This document shows positions 20,232 to 32,979 of a stretch of 64,000 nucleotides of DNA, piece by piece (positions within the stretch are counted from its first letter, which is position 1; each line of letters begins with the position of its first letter). The notes under the pieces are model-generated. The model ran no database searches, had not been told where the DNA came from, and worked only from the letters and a program-made list of their open reading frames with translations. Source of the DNA: Platanthera guangdongensis (lineage: Eukaryota > Streptophyta > Magnoliopsida > Asparagales > Orchidaceae); contig CM077162.1 of NCBI GenBank assembly GCA_039583875.1, positions 56,819,675 to 56,883,674 on the forward strand, given 5' to 3'. The position numbers were made by a program, and so were the translations under genes.

Positions 20232-23200
20232 GTGAAGACCTATCCAACATCTAACCAGCAATGGTATTTGGATAGTGGGTGCTCTAAGCACATGACAGGG
20301 AACAAGGACAACCTCAGTTCCTTTAGAGCCAAGCTTGGACCCAAGGTTATCTTTGGTGACTCCAACTTTGGACAAACTAAAGGTTATGGAGCAGTCCAGA
20401 TTGGTTCTGTAACCTTCAAGAAGGTAGCATATGTGGAAGGACTGAAGCACAACCTAATCAGCATCAGCCAGCTATGTGATGAAGGCTACCAGGTGACCTT
20501 CAGCAAAACCTTATGCAAAATCAAGTCAGAGGACAACACAACTGTGTTGATAGGTAAAAGGAAAGGTAACATCTACCTAGTAGATTTTCTTTCAACTACT
20601 TTAGATATCTGTTTATTCAACTCAGTTTGTAGACCAAATGTTTTGTGGCATAAGAGATTAGGACACCTAAACCTTAGAACTATTGCTAGGCTCTCCAAGG
20701 ACAATCTTGTTAGAGGACTACCTTCTGGCCCCTACAAGAAGGAAGGACTCTGCAAGGCTTGTCAATTAGGCAAGCAAACTAAAAACAGCTTTAAGTCACT
20801 TAATAAGAGTGATTCACCTAGGATACTGTATCTGTTACACATGGATCTATTTGGACCCATCACAGTACAAAGCCTAGGAGGGAAATCCTACACTTTAGTG
20901 ATTGTAGATGACTTCTCTAGATTCACTTGGGTGTTCTTTCTAAGGAAGAAGTCTGATAACTTTAAGTGTCTGACAGAGTTTCTCAAATGTATAAAGATTG
21001 AGTTCAATACTCACATTGCCCTGATCAGAAGTGATCATGGGACAGAGTTTGATTCTCTTCTTATGCAAGAGTTCTGTCAGAGTGAAGGGATCAGACATAC
21101 TTTCTCAGCTCCTAGAACTCCTCAACAAAATGGGTAGCTGAAAGGAAAAATAGAACCCTTATTGAATCTGCCACTACATTGTTGTCAGATGCTCATCTAC
21201 CTCTATCCTTCTGGGCAGAGGTAGTGAACACCTCCAACTATGTGCTGAACAGAAGTCTGATACATAAACTGAAGGGAAAGACTCCCTATGAATTACACAA
21301 AGGGAAGAAACCTAAAGTTGACTATTTCAAAATTTTTGGTTGCATTTGCTATATTCACAATAATGATAAGAAAATACTTAGCAAAATTTCAAGCCAAAGC
21401 TGATGAAGGAGTGTTTCTGGGATACTCCATGATCAGCAAGGCCTATAGGGTATATAATAAATCATCATTGAAAATTGAGGAATCTGTTCATGTTTCTTTT
21501 GATGAAACTAACATGTCTTTCAAGGAGAAGATTTCTTCTACATAGAACCTGTGCAGGAACACTCTCTAGTTGAAGATATGAACAAGCTACAGGTTGGTCA
21601 AGAAGATGAAAGCAGTGAAGATGAAAGCAATGCTCAACATATTGAAGCACAACCTGAAGAGCCAGTTGTTGTACCACAAGAGGAAACAAAAACACAGGCT
21701 GGTGAACAATCAACACCCCCTGTTGATTTAGTAACATCAAGAGACCATCCAATTACCCAAATAATTGGAGAACTCTCAGCTGGTGTGCAAACCAGAAATC
21801 AGGTCAACCAAAACCTGTTGCACACCTGCTTCCTTTCTCAAATTGAACCTCAGTCCATTCAAGATGCAGAGCAAGATCCACACTGGATCATTGCCATACA
21901 AGAGGAGTTGCATCAATTTGAGAGGAACAAAGTATGGGAACTAGTGCCAAAGCCAAAGGATCATTCCATTGTTGGAACAAAATGGGTATTCAGGAACAAA
22001 CTGGATGATCAAGGAGTAATAATAAGGAACAAGGCAAGGCTAGTTGCCCAAGGATATTCTCAAGAAGAAGGAATTGACTACGACCAGACCTTTGCACCTG
22101 TTGCAAGATTGGAAGCCATCAGAATCTTTCTAGCTTATGCAGCTCACAAAGGCTTCAAGGTTTATCAGATGGATGTCAAGAGTGCCTTCTTGAATGGAGA
22201 CATCAAAGAGGAAGTCTATGTCAGACAACCTCCAGGTTTTATCTCTCCAACTCATCCTGATTTTGTTTTTAGATTAAATAAAGCATTATATGGTCTCAAG
22301 CAAGCTCCTAGAGCATGGTATGAGACCATAGCATGCTTTCTTTTGGAAAATGGTTTTATAAGGGGTAGAGTAGACCAAACTCTTTTATTAGAACCCATAA
22401 GTCCCATACCCTACTAGTACAAATTTATGTAGACGATATCATTTTTGGCTCTACTGACTCAAAATTGTGCAGAAGGTTTTCTACCCTAATGCATTCTAAA
22501 TTTGAGATGAGTAGCAGGGTGAGCTATCCTTCTTCCTAGGATTTCAAGTCAAACAACATGCTGAAGGCATCTTATTTCTCAAACCAAATATGCTCATGAG
22601 CTGGTTAAGAAATTTGGCATGTCTGAGGCATCTTGTATGAAAACACCCATGCCTACCAATGCTGTATTGGATGCTGATGAACATGGGAAACCTGTTGATC
22701 AGACAACATATAGAGCAATGATTGGCTCTTTACTGTATCTTACAGCTAGCAGACCAGATATAATGTTTGCTACATGTATATGTGCTAGGTTCCAAGTTAG
22801 CCCTAGAGAGTCACACCTCACATTAGTAAAGAGGATTCTTAGGTATGTTAAAAGTTGTCCAAATCTAGGTCTCTGGTATCCAAAAGATTCAGCATTTGAG
22901 TTAACTGGATTCTCTGATGCTGATTATGCTGGATGCAGAATTGACAGGAAAAGCACCAGTGGAACTTGTCAGTTCCTTGGTGATAGACTTGTCTCTTGGT
23001 TTTGCAAGAAACAAACATCTGTGTCAACTTCAACTGCTGAAGCTGAATATATGGCTGCAGGCAGTTGTTGTTCACAAATACTGTGGATTCAAAATCAACT
23101 CCTAGACTATGGTTACAACTTAGAGAAGTCAAAAATCTTTTGTGACAATACAAGTGCTATCTCCATAGCTCAAAATCCAGTCCTCCATAGTAGGACAAAA

Positions 23201-23377
23201 CACATAGAGATTAGGCATCACTTCTTAAGGGATAATGTTGAAAAGAATAAAATTGAATTGCAATATATCCCAACTGATTTACAAAGGGGAGATATTTTCA
23301 CCAAGCCTTTGGATGAAAAGAAACATACTTTCTTCCTAAATCAGTTAGGAATGTTAGATGGAGGAAGTCTTAAATAA
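20232..23377 (+). pseudogene. A2 Pol polyprotein (PR-IN-RT-RH), unit 1
   Basis: Protease (WYLDSGCSKHMTG, about 20262-20300), pre-integrase HHCC region (LWHKRLGHLN ... CKACQLGKQTK, 20645-20790), integrase core (LLHMDLFGPI, VIVDDFSRFTWVFFL, IRSDHGTEF; 20835-21130), RT ([11 protein letters not shown] ... [11 protein letters not shown] ... [12 protein letters not shown] ... [24 protein letters not shown] at 22421-22453) and RNase H ([36 protein letters not shown]). It ends GGSLK at 23377. One-base shifts lie near 21131, 21385, 21530, 22385, 22517 and 22570, nearly all in homopolymer runs. The unit 2 copy (44934-46216) is uninterrupted, so many shifts may be sequence errors. Confidence 0.88.
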
Positions 23378-23865
23378 TATCCAAGATTTTGAAAGCTAAA
23401 AATTGACCAAGACTAGGCAAAATTTCTGATTTTCCTTAGTGTCTAAAATTTCTCTGATCTCTGAACTGCGCTCGACGATTTCCCCAAAGATCGTCGAACG
23501 GAGTTCGACGATTTCCAGAATCGTCGAACTGAGTTCAGCGCTCCTCAGATAGTATGAACTATCTCTTCTGGTCAACGATCGTCGAACGGCGCTCGACGAT
23601 TCTGTTCACTGAACGATCGTCGAACGGAGCTCGACGCCTTTCCAGATCGTCGAACGGAGATCGACGATTTGGAGTCTCTTCAGATTCCTTTAGAAGCCTC
23701 GATCGTCGAACTGAGTTCAACGATCTTTCCTTTTCTGCGTCGAACCCTAATATAAAACTCATTTTTCGCCGTCGTTCTCTCTTGCGCTTTCAATTTCTCT
23801 GCAAATTTTCTTCCCTCCAAACAGTTCTACACTTGGTCGTTTTGTTTGTTGATTTTGCAGGTACC
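23378..23865 (+). promoter_or_regulatory. A pol-ORF3 spacer with hairpin array and internal TATA box (unit 1)
   Basis: 23469-23725 carries the TCGTCGAACGG...TCGACGAT motif in about six pairs. TATAAAA follows at 23751-23757, then a CT-rich leader, a pyrimidine-rich TTTTGCAG|GT acceptor-like site ending at about 23860, and ATG at 23866. The layout suggests a separate promoter and/or splice acceptor for ORF3. Confidence 0.55.
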
Positions 23866-26855
23866 ATGGCCGTTTCAGTTGCTGTACTCGCGCAATGAAA
23901 TTTGATGCAGGCTTTGACATCGATCTCGACTCCTTCAACACAACCGATCAAGTCTTCCAGGACATTCTCAGTTTATTCAAAGATCAGCACTTATCTGCCC
24001 TCATGACACCAGAATCAAACTTGCATCTGATGAAATCAAAGAATGGGTATATACTGCCCACAACCTTGACAACAACACCATAGTTGGTTCTATTGGTGGC
24101 ACCCAGGTACCTCTGACCCCAACAGTATTGACAGAGGTTTTTGGTTAAGAATGGTGAAGACTCTGCTGAACTTTCTGGAGAGAATTTCTGATATACTTGC
24201 CAGGATGGGTCATCCTGAGGGAACCCTAGCAAGTTGTTTAAGAGGAACCTGTCAGTGGAATACAGGTTTCTGGCTGATGTAGTAGGCAAGGTTCTCTTGG
24301 CCAAACATTCTGCTCATGACACCATCTCCAGATATCAGCTCTGCCTCATGGGAGCTCTGGTAGATAGAAAAAGCTTGAACTGGGGAGAAGTCTTTTTTGA
24401 TCTGCTGAAGAAAAAGATAAACAAAACATTTGTGATAATTTGGAAGAATACTGGGAGTCTTCCTCCAGGCCAAGTGCCCTGCTCTGCTAGTCTCCTCTGG
24501 AGTGCACATCAATGCCTCCAAGAGACTCACCTGTGCCCTTTTGGGAAATGGGACAGGCAAATCATCAAGCCCAGCAGGCCCTCTTCATCTGCCCTTCAGG
24601 CACCAGGACTCTAAGAGTCACTCCCCCCCAGGTCTCTGCCCCTGCAGAAGACCTGCCTGCTGCTAGTGCTGCTGCTTCTCCTCCTCCAAGCCAACCCTAC
24701 CAATTCCATCCACCACTCCAGCTCCTCCACCATTACAATCTCCAGCCCATCTCCAACTCTATTCCATCTCCAGCAACCATTTCATCTCCACCAGCAGACC
24801 ACTTCCACCCCCTTTTCTCCTATCCCCCACCAGATGTCACCTCATCCCCATCCCTTCCATCCTTCACTCTTCTGGATGAATCCTACATGGATGATTCCCC
24901 CTCTCTCCTCCAGACTTACCATCCTCTCCACATCTTTCCAAGACCTTCTCCACCACATTATTGACCAACCCACCTTCACTCCCTCCATATCCATCCCTCT
25001 ATCCTCCATCTCCACCATCCCCTCTCCTGAGCCATTCATCCTCCACCCTTCAGCCCTCCTCCTCCAGCTCCTCAGCCATCCCTGTAACCTCTACCTCTGC
25101 TCCTCTCATTGAGCATGTAGATCTCCAGCCCTTGCTGATCAGTTGTATGAGCTCCTTGCACCTAGGCTCTCTCTTCTCATGGAGGCCTCTTTAGCTCCTC
25201 TACAACAATCAGTGGCAGCTCTCTCTGCCAGGCTTTCCTCTTTCCTTACTCCTCTAGCAGCACACCCAGCAGTGTGCCTTGATGCACAGGTATCTGCATC
25301 CAGGCAGGGGGAGATGCCTATGAAGCCAGCCTTCATGCTGCTGTTCTGCTGCTGTCCTCCTGCTGTTTCTGCTTCTGCTACTGCTGCTGGTCTGTTTCTG
25401 CTCTGCTGCTGCTGCTACACCAGTACTAGCAATAGACCTAAGGTCTTTGCTATCTACTTTTGATACTGCTTACTTCAGCTGCCTCCCAGAGCCTATGCTC
25501 CAGCCCCCAGAGGTTCTTGCTGCCCAGCTCTCTGAAGATCTGTCCAAGGCTCTAGTGCCCTTCTCTTGCTGTGACCCCAGATCATTTCTGATTTTATTCT
25601 GTCAGTGACTGCTGCTTCTGATGATGTTCTGCTGCTGCTGCTGCTGAAGACAAGGCTTATCTGCCTCTGAAATGTATCTCTGCTGCTGAAGTAATTGTTC
25701 TGATGAGCCTCATCCCAGGATTTTTGATGACAGAGGCTGTTGTTTTTGAGCCTGCTGTAGAAGTTTGTTGTTTCTGAAGCTGCTGCTGCCCTCATTCCTG
25801 AAGTAATCACTGTTGTTTCTTCTGCTGCTCCAGTACCTAAGTTACATCTGCTGCTGCTCCTGTTGCTGCCCCTTCTGCTTCTGCCCCATCAGCTGCTTTA
25901 AATGAAAGAAGATTTGATGAAGAAGATTGATGCCTTTATGATGCACAAAGTTCTGAATCTGAGGATTATAACACTGCTTCTGATGACTCATCTGCCACAA
26001 TTGCAAAGAAAAGAAAGGCAAGAAGTAAGGCTTTGAAGAGGTTCCTCCTGCCAAAGTTAGAGATGATAATGATGTTCCCTACTATATTCTGCACAATTGC
26101 CCAATCTCTGAGCATTGGATGCAATTCTCTAAGAACCAGTAAAGGCTATGAAAAAGAAGAGGAAGTATGAAAAGGTCCTCTCAGTTCAAGCACCCTCATC
26201 CTCCTCCACCACCTCCACCTGATGCAGGTGCAGGTGGCAGCTCTGCAAGTTCAGGCCCTGCTAGAAGCCAGGCTCCCTACCAACCTCATGCAAGAACATA
26301 TCAAAGGGAAAGCCAGTCTAGGGGGTCTTACTCTAGAAGGGGAGGATATAGGGGAAACCAAAGAGAGACTCAGGTTTACTCCAAAGGACATTCCAGGCAG
26401 CACCCTTACTCTAGGGGAGGACATGTTCTCTTCTGATACATCTTCTGGTCCTTTCCCTATAAGCTCAAAGATACTGTGACTGCCAGGACTCCTCAAGATA
26501 CTTCTTCCAACAGGTATGAGCCACCTGTTCCATTTGAGGACCCTGAGAAAAATCCTATGGCTTGGACTGCAAGAATGAAAGAGCTGGCTGCATTAGATCA
26601 AATAAAGAAAGCCAAAGAACAAGGCTAGACACTTCCAATATCTCTACATGTCAGAGCAAAGACAGAAAGAATTAGAAAGATATGCTTCCAGCAAATTTTT
26701 TGATGCAGACAGGTACATGGAGTTGCATCCTGCTGCAGTGGTTCCCAGGACTTCAAAGCAAACATATTTGGGGCAGCTGATGATACCAGATCCAACAACA
26801 AGCTTTAGATCCTAACAGAGAAATTAAAATGGTAAAAGGCAAAGAAAAGGAATAA
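23866..26855 (+). pseudogene. A2 post-pol ORF (SIRE-type ORF3, envelope-like), unit 1
   Basis: Same protein as 46709-49729 but broken by many one-base indels (for example near 23894, 24140, 24180, 24215, 24435, 24700, 25380). It keeps FDIDLDSFNTTDQVFQDILS, the SKLFKRNLSVEYRFLADVVG block in shifted frames, the Pro/Ser/Thr-rich middle and the RGGYRGNQRE tail. At the two positions where unit 2 has in-frame stops, this copy has CAA (about 26119) and GAA (about 26660), so it preserves the longer ancestral frame. Confidence 0.8.
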
Positions 26856-27033
26856 CTCTGTAAGGTGACAACTCTTGGTTTTTCTGACTGCCCTCTGGAT
26901 ATCATGTTTATATATATCTCTGTGATGGTTCTGTGATGTCTAGCTGCTGTTGTTTTTGTATTTTTCTGATTGTATGATGTTTTTTGTTTTTCCAAAGTCT
27001 GTAAATAGTTTTCCTAACCCAAATAGGGGAGAT
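26856..27033 (+). other. A 3' noncoding tail and polypurine tract (unit 1)
   Basis: AT-rich sequence colinear with 49730-49908. The PPT AAATAGGGGAGAT (27021-27033) is one G shorter than in the other copies. Confidence 0.75.
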
Positions 27034-28614
27034 TGTTGGAACACCCTATTACTAATTTGGGTCAGGATCACTATGTCTCTAGGAATTTATGTTTGACCTT
27101 CTGTATAGCTTATAGGTCAATTAGAATTGAGTCTAAGGGTCAAGGAGTCTAGGTTTGGAAGCTGCCCTGAAGACCCAAGTTTTTCTGGAGACTAAGTCCA
27201 AATCGTCGAGCTCAGCACGACGTTTCGTCGAACTCCGGTCGACGATCGTCTAGCTCAACTTCGCAGATCGTCGAGCTCCATTCGACGATCGCTGAGCTCA
27301 ACCTCATAATATCGTCGAGCTCTGGTCGACGATCGCTGAGCTCAACTTCTCAATATCGTCGAACTCCATTCGACGATCGCTGAGCTCAGGTCGACGATTT
27401 TGACTCTGCACTGGATCCTTATCTCTGAGCTCAGTTCGACGATCTTTGAGCTCAGATCGACGATTTCTTTGCTGCTTGGATTTTCCAGTTCGCTGAGCTC
27501 AGCTCGACGATAGCAGAGCTCAGTTCGACGATTTCAGTTATCTTTCAGAATTCAAATTCAAATCAGATAGAAGTTATTCTGCATTTAATTCAGAAGATCT
27601 GCCAGCCGTTTTCATTTACTTCTGGAGCAAGTTTCAAGGGATTTTTCAAGGAACAATTCAGTGGACTTTCTTTAGAAGAATTTTATGCAATTAAGGCTGT
27701 AATCAATGCAGACCAACGGCTATCTTTGACAGAGTAATATCCTATTCAGACACAGAGAATAAAAGACAGAATGTTTTTGAATGAAATAGAGAAGAAATAT
27801 AGAGATTGACACAAGTAAGGACACAACTCAAATACACAGAGACTCTCTCAATCTTTCTGTCAACAAGAATTCTGAAGAACACTCATCAGAGAGATCAAGC
27901 TTTCAAAATCTTCAGATCTCTTCAGCTCTCAAGTGTTCAAGGCCAACATCATCTCAAGACTCCAGACACTCAACATTTCAGCTTGCTGAAATCATCTTTT
28001 GCTGGAGATCTATCTTTGAAGGCCTATCACCCTCAGCAAAGCTCATCTTCCTGAAGATTTCAAGGACTCAGGGGGAGCTTTGACAACATCACTGAATCCA
28101 CATAGTCTTCTCAGTTGCTTGAGAAAGAGAAGACTGCCATCACTCTCTCACCCCCATTCTGTAAAGGGTTTTTCAAACTCCCTTCAAAAGTTTGAATCTG
28201 GTTTTTGAGCACCTTGTCAAAAGCTCATTGGTGGCAAGACACCTGATCAAAAAATCTGTTTTGGTTTTTGAGCACCTTATCAAAAGCTCATTGGTGCCCA
28301 GGACACCTGATCAACTCATCCTGCAGTGGATTCCTACCTAGGGTGGTAGAAGAGTGGATGTACCTAAGTTGGGGAACCACTATATTTCCTTGTGTCATCT
28401 GGTTCTGCATGTTTTCTTTTTGTTTCTGGCCTAGATTTTCTTGTGCTTAGTTTCTGCATAGCTTAGTTTTGTGATTAGTTTATTTCTGCTTCCCTGCTTA
28501 CACCTCATTACAACAATTGTTGTAAAGCTTTGCAAAAGTTTTTCTTGTGTTTTAAAAAGCACCATATACTCTATTCACCCCCCTCTAGGTAATCTAATCT
28601 AGTTCCCCCTTTCA
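27034..28614 (+). repeat. A 3' LTR (unit 1)
   Basis: About 1581 bp, TGTTGGAACACC...CCCCCTTTCA, with hairpin array at 27203-27532. It is followed by TAGTCAAAGGGC, the same C RT insertion point as after the unit 2 LTR (GAGTCAAAGGGC), so this is a duplicate of one insertion and not a second insertion. Several bases agree with A1 rather than with the unit 2 LTR (for example ATTCGACGATC, TATCTTTGAC). Confidence 0.9.
27203..27532 (+). repeat. Family A hairpin array, A 3' LTR unit 1
   Basis: Same organisation as 16593-16924. Confidence 0.88.
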
Positions 28615-28619
28615 TAGTC

Positions 28620-29585
28620 AAAGGGCAAGATGATCCTAGTACAGATTTATGTTGATGACATAATCTTTGGATCTACAGAAAACAACCTTTGTAAGAAGTT
28701 TGCAAAACTTATGCAGAAGTTTGAGATGAGCAGTATGGTGAGCTCAAATTCTTCTTGGGACTCCAAGTAAGCAGACTGATGATGGCTTGTCCATTTCACA
28801 GTCTAAGTTCACCAATGAGTTAATTAAGAAATATGGTATGGAATCATCCACCACCATGAGAACCCAATTGGGACAAGTATGCCTTAGGCAAAGATGATGC
28901 AAAAAACCTGTAGATGAGTCTTTGTATAGAGGGATAATTGGCTCCCTCCTATAACTAACTGCTAGTAGACTAGACATTATGTATGGCTACATCTGTCTGT
29001 GCTAGGTACCAAGCAGGCCCTAAAGAATCTCATTATACTGCAGTTAAAAGAATATTGAGATATCTTAAGGGCACACTAATCTTGGTTTTTGGTACCCTAA
29101 GAATAGAGACTTTTACTGACTGATTTTTCAGATGCAGACTTTGCAGGTTGCAAAGAAGATAGAAAGAGTATCACTGGTACATGTCAGTTTCTAGGTGGTT
29201 GATTGGTGTCATGGAGCATAAGAAGCAGACTAGTGTGGCAATTTCCACTGCAGAGTCTGAGTATATTACTGCAGGTAGCTGCTGTGCTCAGCTTTAATGA
29301 TTCAACATCAACTTGAAGACTATGGTCTCAAGGTAAGTAGAACTCCACTATTTTGTGATTCTACAAGTACTATTTCTATTGCTAAAAACCCTGTATCACA
29401 TAGCAGAACAAAGCATATAGAAATTAGATTTCACTTCATTAGAGAGCATGTGAAAAAGTTGAAAAGAGATTTTGTTTGAAATTTGTTACCACAAATAATC
29501 AAATTGCTGACATGTTTACTAAACTACTAGATGAAACTAAATTCATTATTTCAAAATTGAATTAGGCATGTTAGACCTAGAGTAA
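28620..29585 (+). pseudogene. C RT C-terminal half and RNase H (unit 1)
   Basis: Begins [20 protein letters not shown], directly continuing the C RT cut at 16422, then KFFLGLQV, RNase H ([46 protein letters not shown]) and ends at TAA 29583-29585. It is broken by frequent one-base indels relative to 51502-52471. A block near 29450-29475 differs from unit 2 by more than indels. Confidence 0.85.
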
Positions 29586-30099
29586 CTGGTAAATCTGGCT
29601 AAGCAATTCAATGTTGACATATAGTTTGTTTATGTCGACACAAAAGAAATCTGTGTCGACATATAGTAGTTTTTGTTGACACTTAAGGTAAGTTGTGTCG
29701 ACGCACAAAATAGTGGTGAGATAGTGGTGTCGACACTCAGAAGTTTGGTGTCGACACATAGAATTCTATCATTTAGGTAGTTGTGTCGACACATACAAAT
29801 GTTTGTGTCGACACACATATATTAGAGTCGACTATTAGAAGTCTCTGTCGACACATCGCAAACTGTGTTGACACATAGTATTGTCTGACTCTGTCGAGAC
29901 ATTAGAAGTCTGTGTCGACACAATCTCTACAGTGTCGACACATTAAGTATTTATACCCCTCCTTTGACCTTCTGTGTTGACAAACATATAAAAATAGGTC
30001 ACAGAACAACTTTGTCGACTGAGCTCTCACACATTTTCGAGACCAAATCTTTGTGTCGACAAACCTTCATCTCTCTTCTCCTCAAATTTCTCATCACCA
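29586..30099 (+). promoter_or_regulatory. C pol-ORF3 spacer with palindrome array (unit 1)
   Basis: 29612-29943 holds TGTCGACA palindromes and decayed versions (TGTTGACA). A TATA-like ATATAAAAATAGG follows at about 29985-29997 (one A-run longer than unit 2), and ATG comes at 30100. Confidence 0.55.
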
Positions 30100-32886
30100 A
30101 TGGCGCCAAAGTTGGAGAACAACATCAACGAAGGCTATGAGTTAGTTCGCAATGCTTTTGACAGTGCAGCGTCTGAGATTAGGGATGTGATAACCCTAAT
30201 CCAAGAAAATAGTTTAGAATATCTAGTTTTCGAACCTACCAAGATCTGGAAGACAGAAATTGTTGAATTCTATACAAAAACAACCTGGATTCAATGGATT
30301 GAAGATTTGGTCATCATTCAAGGAAGCAAGTAAAACTTACACACCACGGAGGAAGACACTCCAATTGCCCAGGACTCAGGAAGATGATGAAGTCACATCT
30401 TCAATGACAAAAGAAGCTCTTCAATGGTGTGGCCTGAATCCCCCACTAAGATTGAATCATCAATACAAAGAAAGGGGATGAACTCCAAGGAAAGTTTCTC
30501 TCAAAGATAATGGGAAAAGTAATTCTTTGCAAACCAGGAGGACATGATAGGATCTCAGCCTATATGTTCAGTTTGATGAACAGAGTCATTTTCAGAATAA
30601 AAACTAACTGGTCTGCAGTGATTTTTGACAAGATCAAGGAAAGCCTGAAGAAACCTAATCTAGGTAGAATACTGAGTCTGTATCTGGCAACGGAATATTC
30701 CTGAAGTGCTAAACCACACAACTAGATCTAGAATAAATTACATGAGAAGGATGGATATGAAAATATTATCCAGGTGGGAAAGAGTTTTGACAAAAGATGG
30801 TTCTACACCACAGAAACAACATCAACTACAAAAGAAAAAGACACCCTCAGGAAGCCTGAATCTTCTAGTGATTCAGAGGAATAAGTAATCTCACAGTTAA
30901 GATGAAGAAGAATAAGAATCTACAAGGAAATCATCTGCCACTAAGAATGTAGATGATGGTCAGATGCAGGGGGAGTATATTCCTGAAAGCACCATCCAAC
31001 TGGATCAAGTTCAGGATGTGCCTCCTCTCGGGGAAACCAATGAACTTTCACTAGCTCAATAAGAGGTCTTGCCTCCAGAAAGTGCTCCTGAGAAAGAGCA
31101 AGCTGCATTAGAGAGTGAAACAGCCACACAACTATTCTTGAGGTAATAAATGATATTATCAAACTATACTAGATACTGAGCCAGATACACTAAATGTGCT
31201 TCTAACTGATGTTGAACAGACACACCATGACAACATCCTGCACAGGATGTATCAATGGATAATACATCTGCATTAGATGGTACTCCATTAAATATACAAG
31301 ATACAGATGTACCTCCAGTTCAACTGCAACAGAATTTACTCTTGAGGAATTATTTCCTGACTTACAAGATGTAAGAATTGAGGAAGTAGTGCCAAGAACT
31401 GAGGGGGAGGAGAAAGGGACTCAGGGGGAGTTACCAAGAACTGATAAGGAGCTGCCCTCAAGTCCAAAGGACACAGTGAATCTAGAAAGTTCTTCTGAAT
31501 CTGATGATGGAGAAGCACTAAGAGCAAAGAAGAGAAAACTGATGGTTTACAAGAAGAAAAGCTCAAATTATAAGAGAGCTTTACAGACTGCCTCACAACC
31601 CTCAGCTCCCACTGTTGATTTCAGTTCACTGTTGGTTGTTCTACACATTAAATGGATGAGCAAACAGCAGCCATGGAGAAATATATGGATGAAAGCCACA
31701 AGGACCTTCAATTCACTCTGGCTCAAGATATAAAATCAATCAGGTTTGAAGTTACCAGAATAAGAAGGAGATGACAGATTGCTTCCATAAAGGAAGTAAT
31801 GCTGTAGTTTATCTGGCTAAACAACAACAAGAGGCAAGGACACAGATTGATGATATAGTGGTCAAGTAAGGATATGTCCTAGAAAATCAAATTAGGATGA
31901 ATGACAATCTTACTGAATCACATAATGTGATTGTTACTGAGTTGAAGAATATGCAACTGCATTAACTGAGGAAAGGCTAAAGAGAAGTCAGAGTTTTTAT
32001 AAGAAACTTCAAGAAGACTTAGCCACTTTTCAATCAGCCATTCAAGCCTCCCAGAAGTTAATATCTACTCAGCTACAGAAGTTTAAAGCTTATTATACAG
32101 AAGTAACCAATTATCTAGTTAATCAGATCAGTTCCAAAAGATGACTTAAGAGATCATATTGAGAGAGAAGTCATAAAGGGAAGAGGGTGATAGTCAATAC
32201 TAGCTCAGCATGCCAAATGGATAATAAATGCTGTTAGAGCAACTTTGGGATATCCACCCCTATGTGATGATGATAATACAGCTAAGTCAGGTATTCAGAG
32301 CTGTAGGTATTGAAGGGGGTCAGCAGGAGGTAGCTCTATCATATACCCCCTTCTAATTTTGAAGGAATTCAACACCTTGTTCAACAGATGTATAGTCCTC
32401 CAGAGGCTACTAAGAATGTTATATTTGAGAAAGTGGAAATGTCAGAGGCAGTACTGAATAAAGTGCAAGAAGCTCAACTCTCAAAGAAAAGGTTTAGAGA
32501 GCAGGCTGAACTAAAGCCTGATTTTGAGAGATGGAGTCCAACCTCTAAAAATATAATACTCACTGCTTGCAAGCTGTCAAAGACAAAATGCATGATAGAG
32601 GCAAGTGGTATTCTGAAGTTGAATGGAACAATATCTGCAAAGACAAGATGTGATACATCAATTCAGAAGGGATCACAAGGCTGGGAAAATACCTGCTACA
32701 ACTGTAGAGCCCAGTAAATACTTTTCCAAGCCTTATCATTATTTTGAAAGGCAAAACTTAAGGCTGAAGAACTTAAGAAGAAGAATCTCAAAGGCAAGAA
32801 GCCAGCTGAAGATACTGAAGCACCAGTACAAGCAAGAGTCCAGTCTGGAAAAGTCATAGTGATCAGGAGCCTGTTCAGCCTTAGGA
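30100..32886 (+). pseudogene. C post-pol ORF (ORF3), unit 1
   Basis: Duplicate of 52987-55796 with many extra one-base indels. It starts MAPKLENNINEGYELVRNAF. It carries CAG at about 30966 where unit 2 has TAG, so one of the unit 2 stops is a later nonsense change. Confidence 0.78.
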
Positions 32887-32979
32887 TAGATTGACTAGAG
32901 TTTATAACATTGTAATCTTCAGTTTTAAACTCCATGTAATCTGTTGTCAACAAGTTTTGTGAAGTTTAAACAAAATAAT
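32887..32979 (+). other. C 3' noncoding tail, proximal part (unit 1)
   Basis: Short AT-rich noncoding sequence up to the D insertion site (..CAAAATAAT). Confidence 0.7.

Noticed and set aside
28615..28619. A separate A insertion with its own target duplication (TAGTC)
   Set aside because: The flanking C RT sequence is the same insertion point as at 51497; TAGTC versus GAGTC is a one-base difference in a low-accuracy interval, so it is the duplicated 3' flank of A2.
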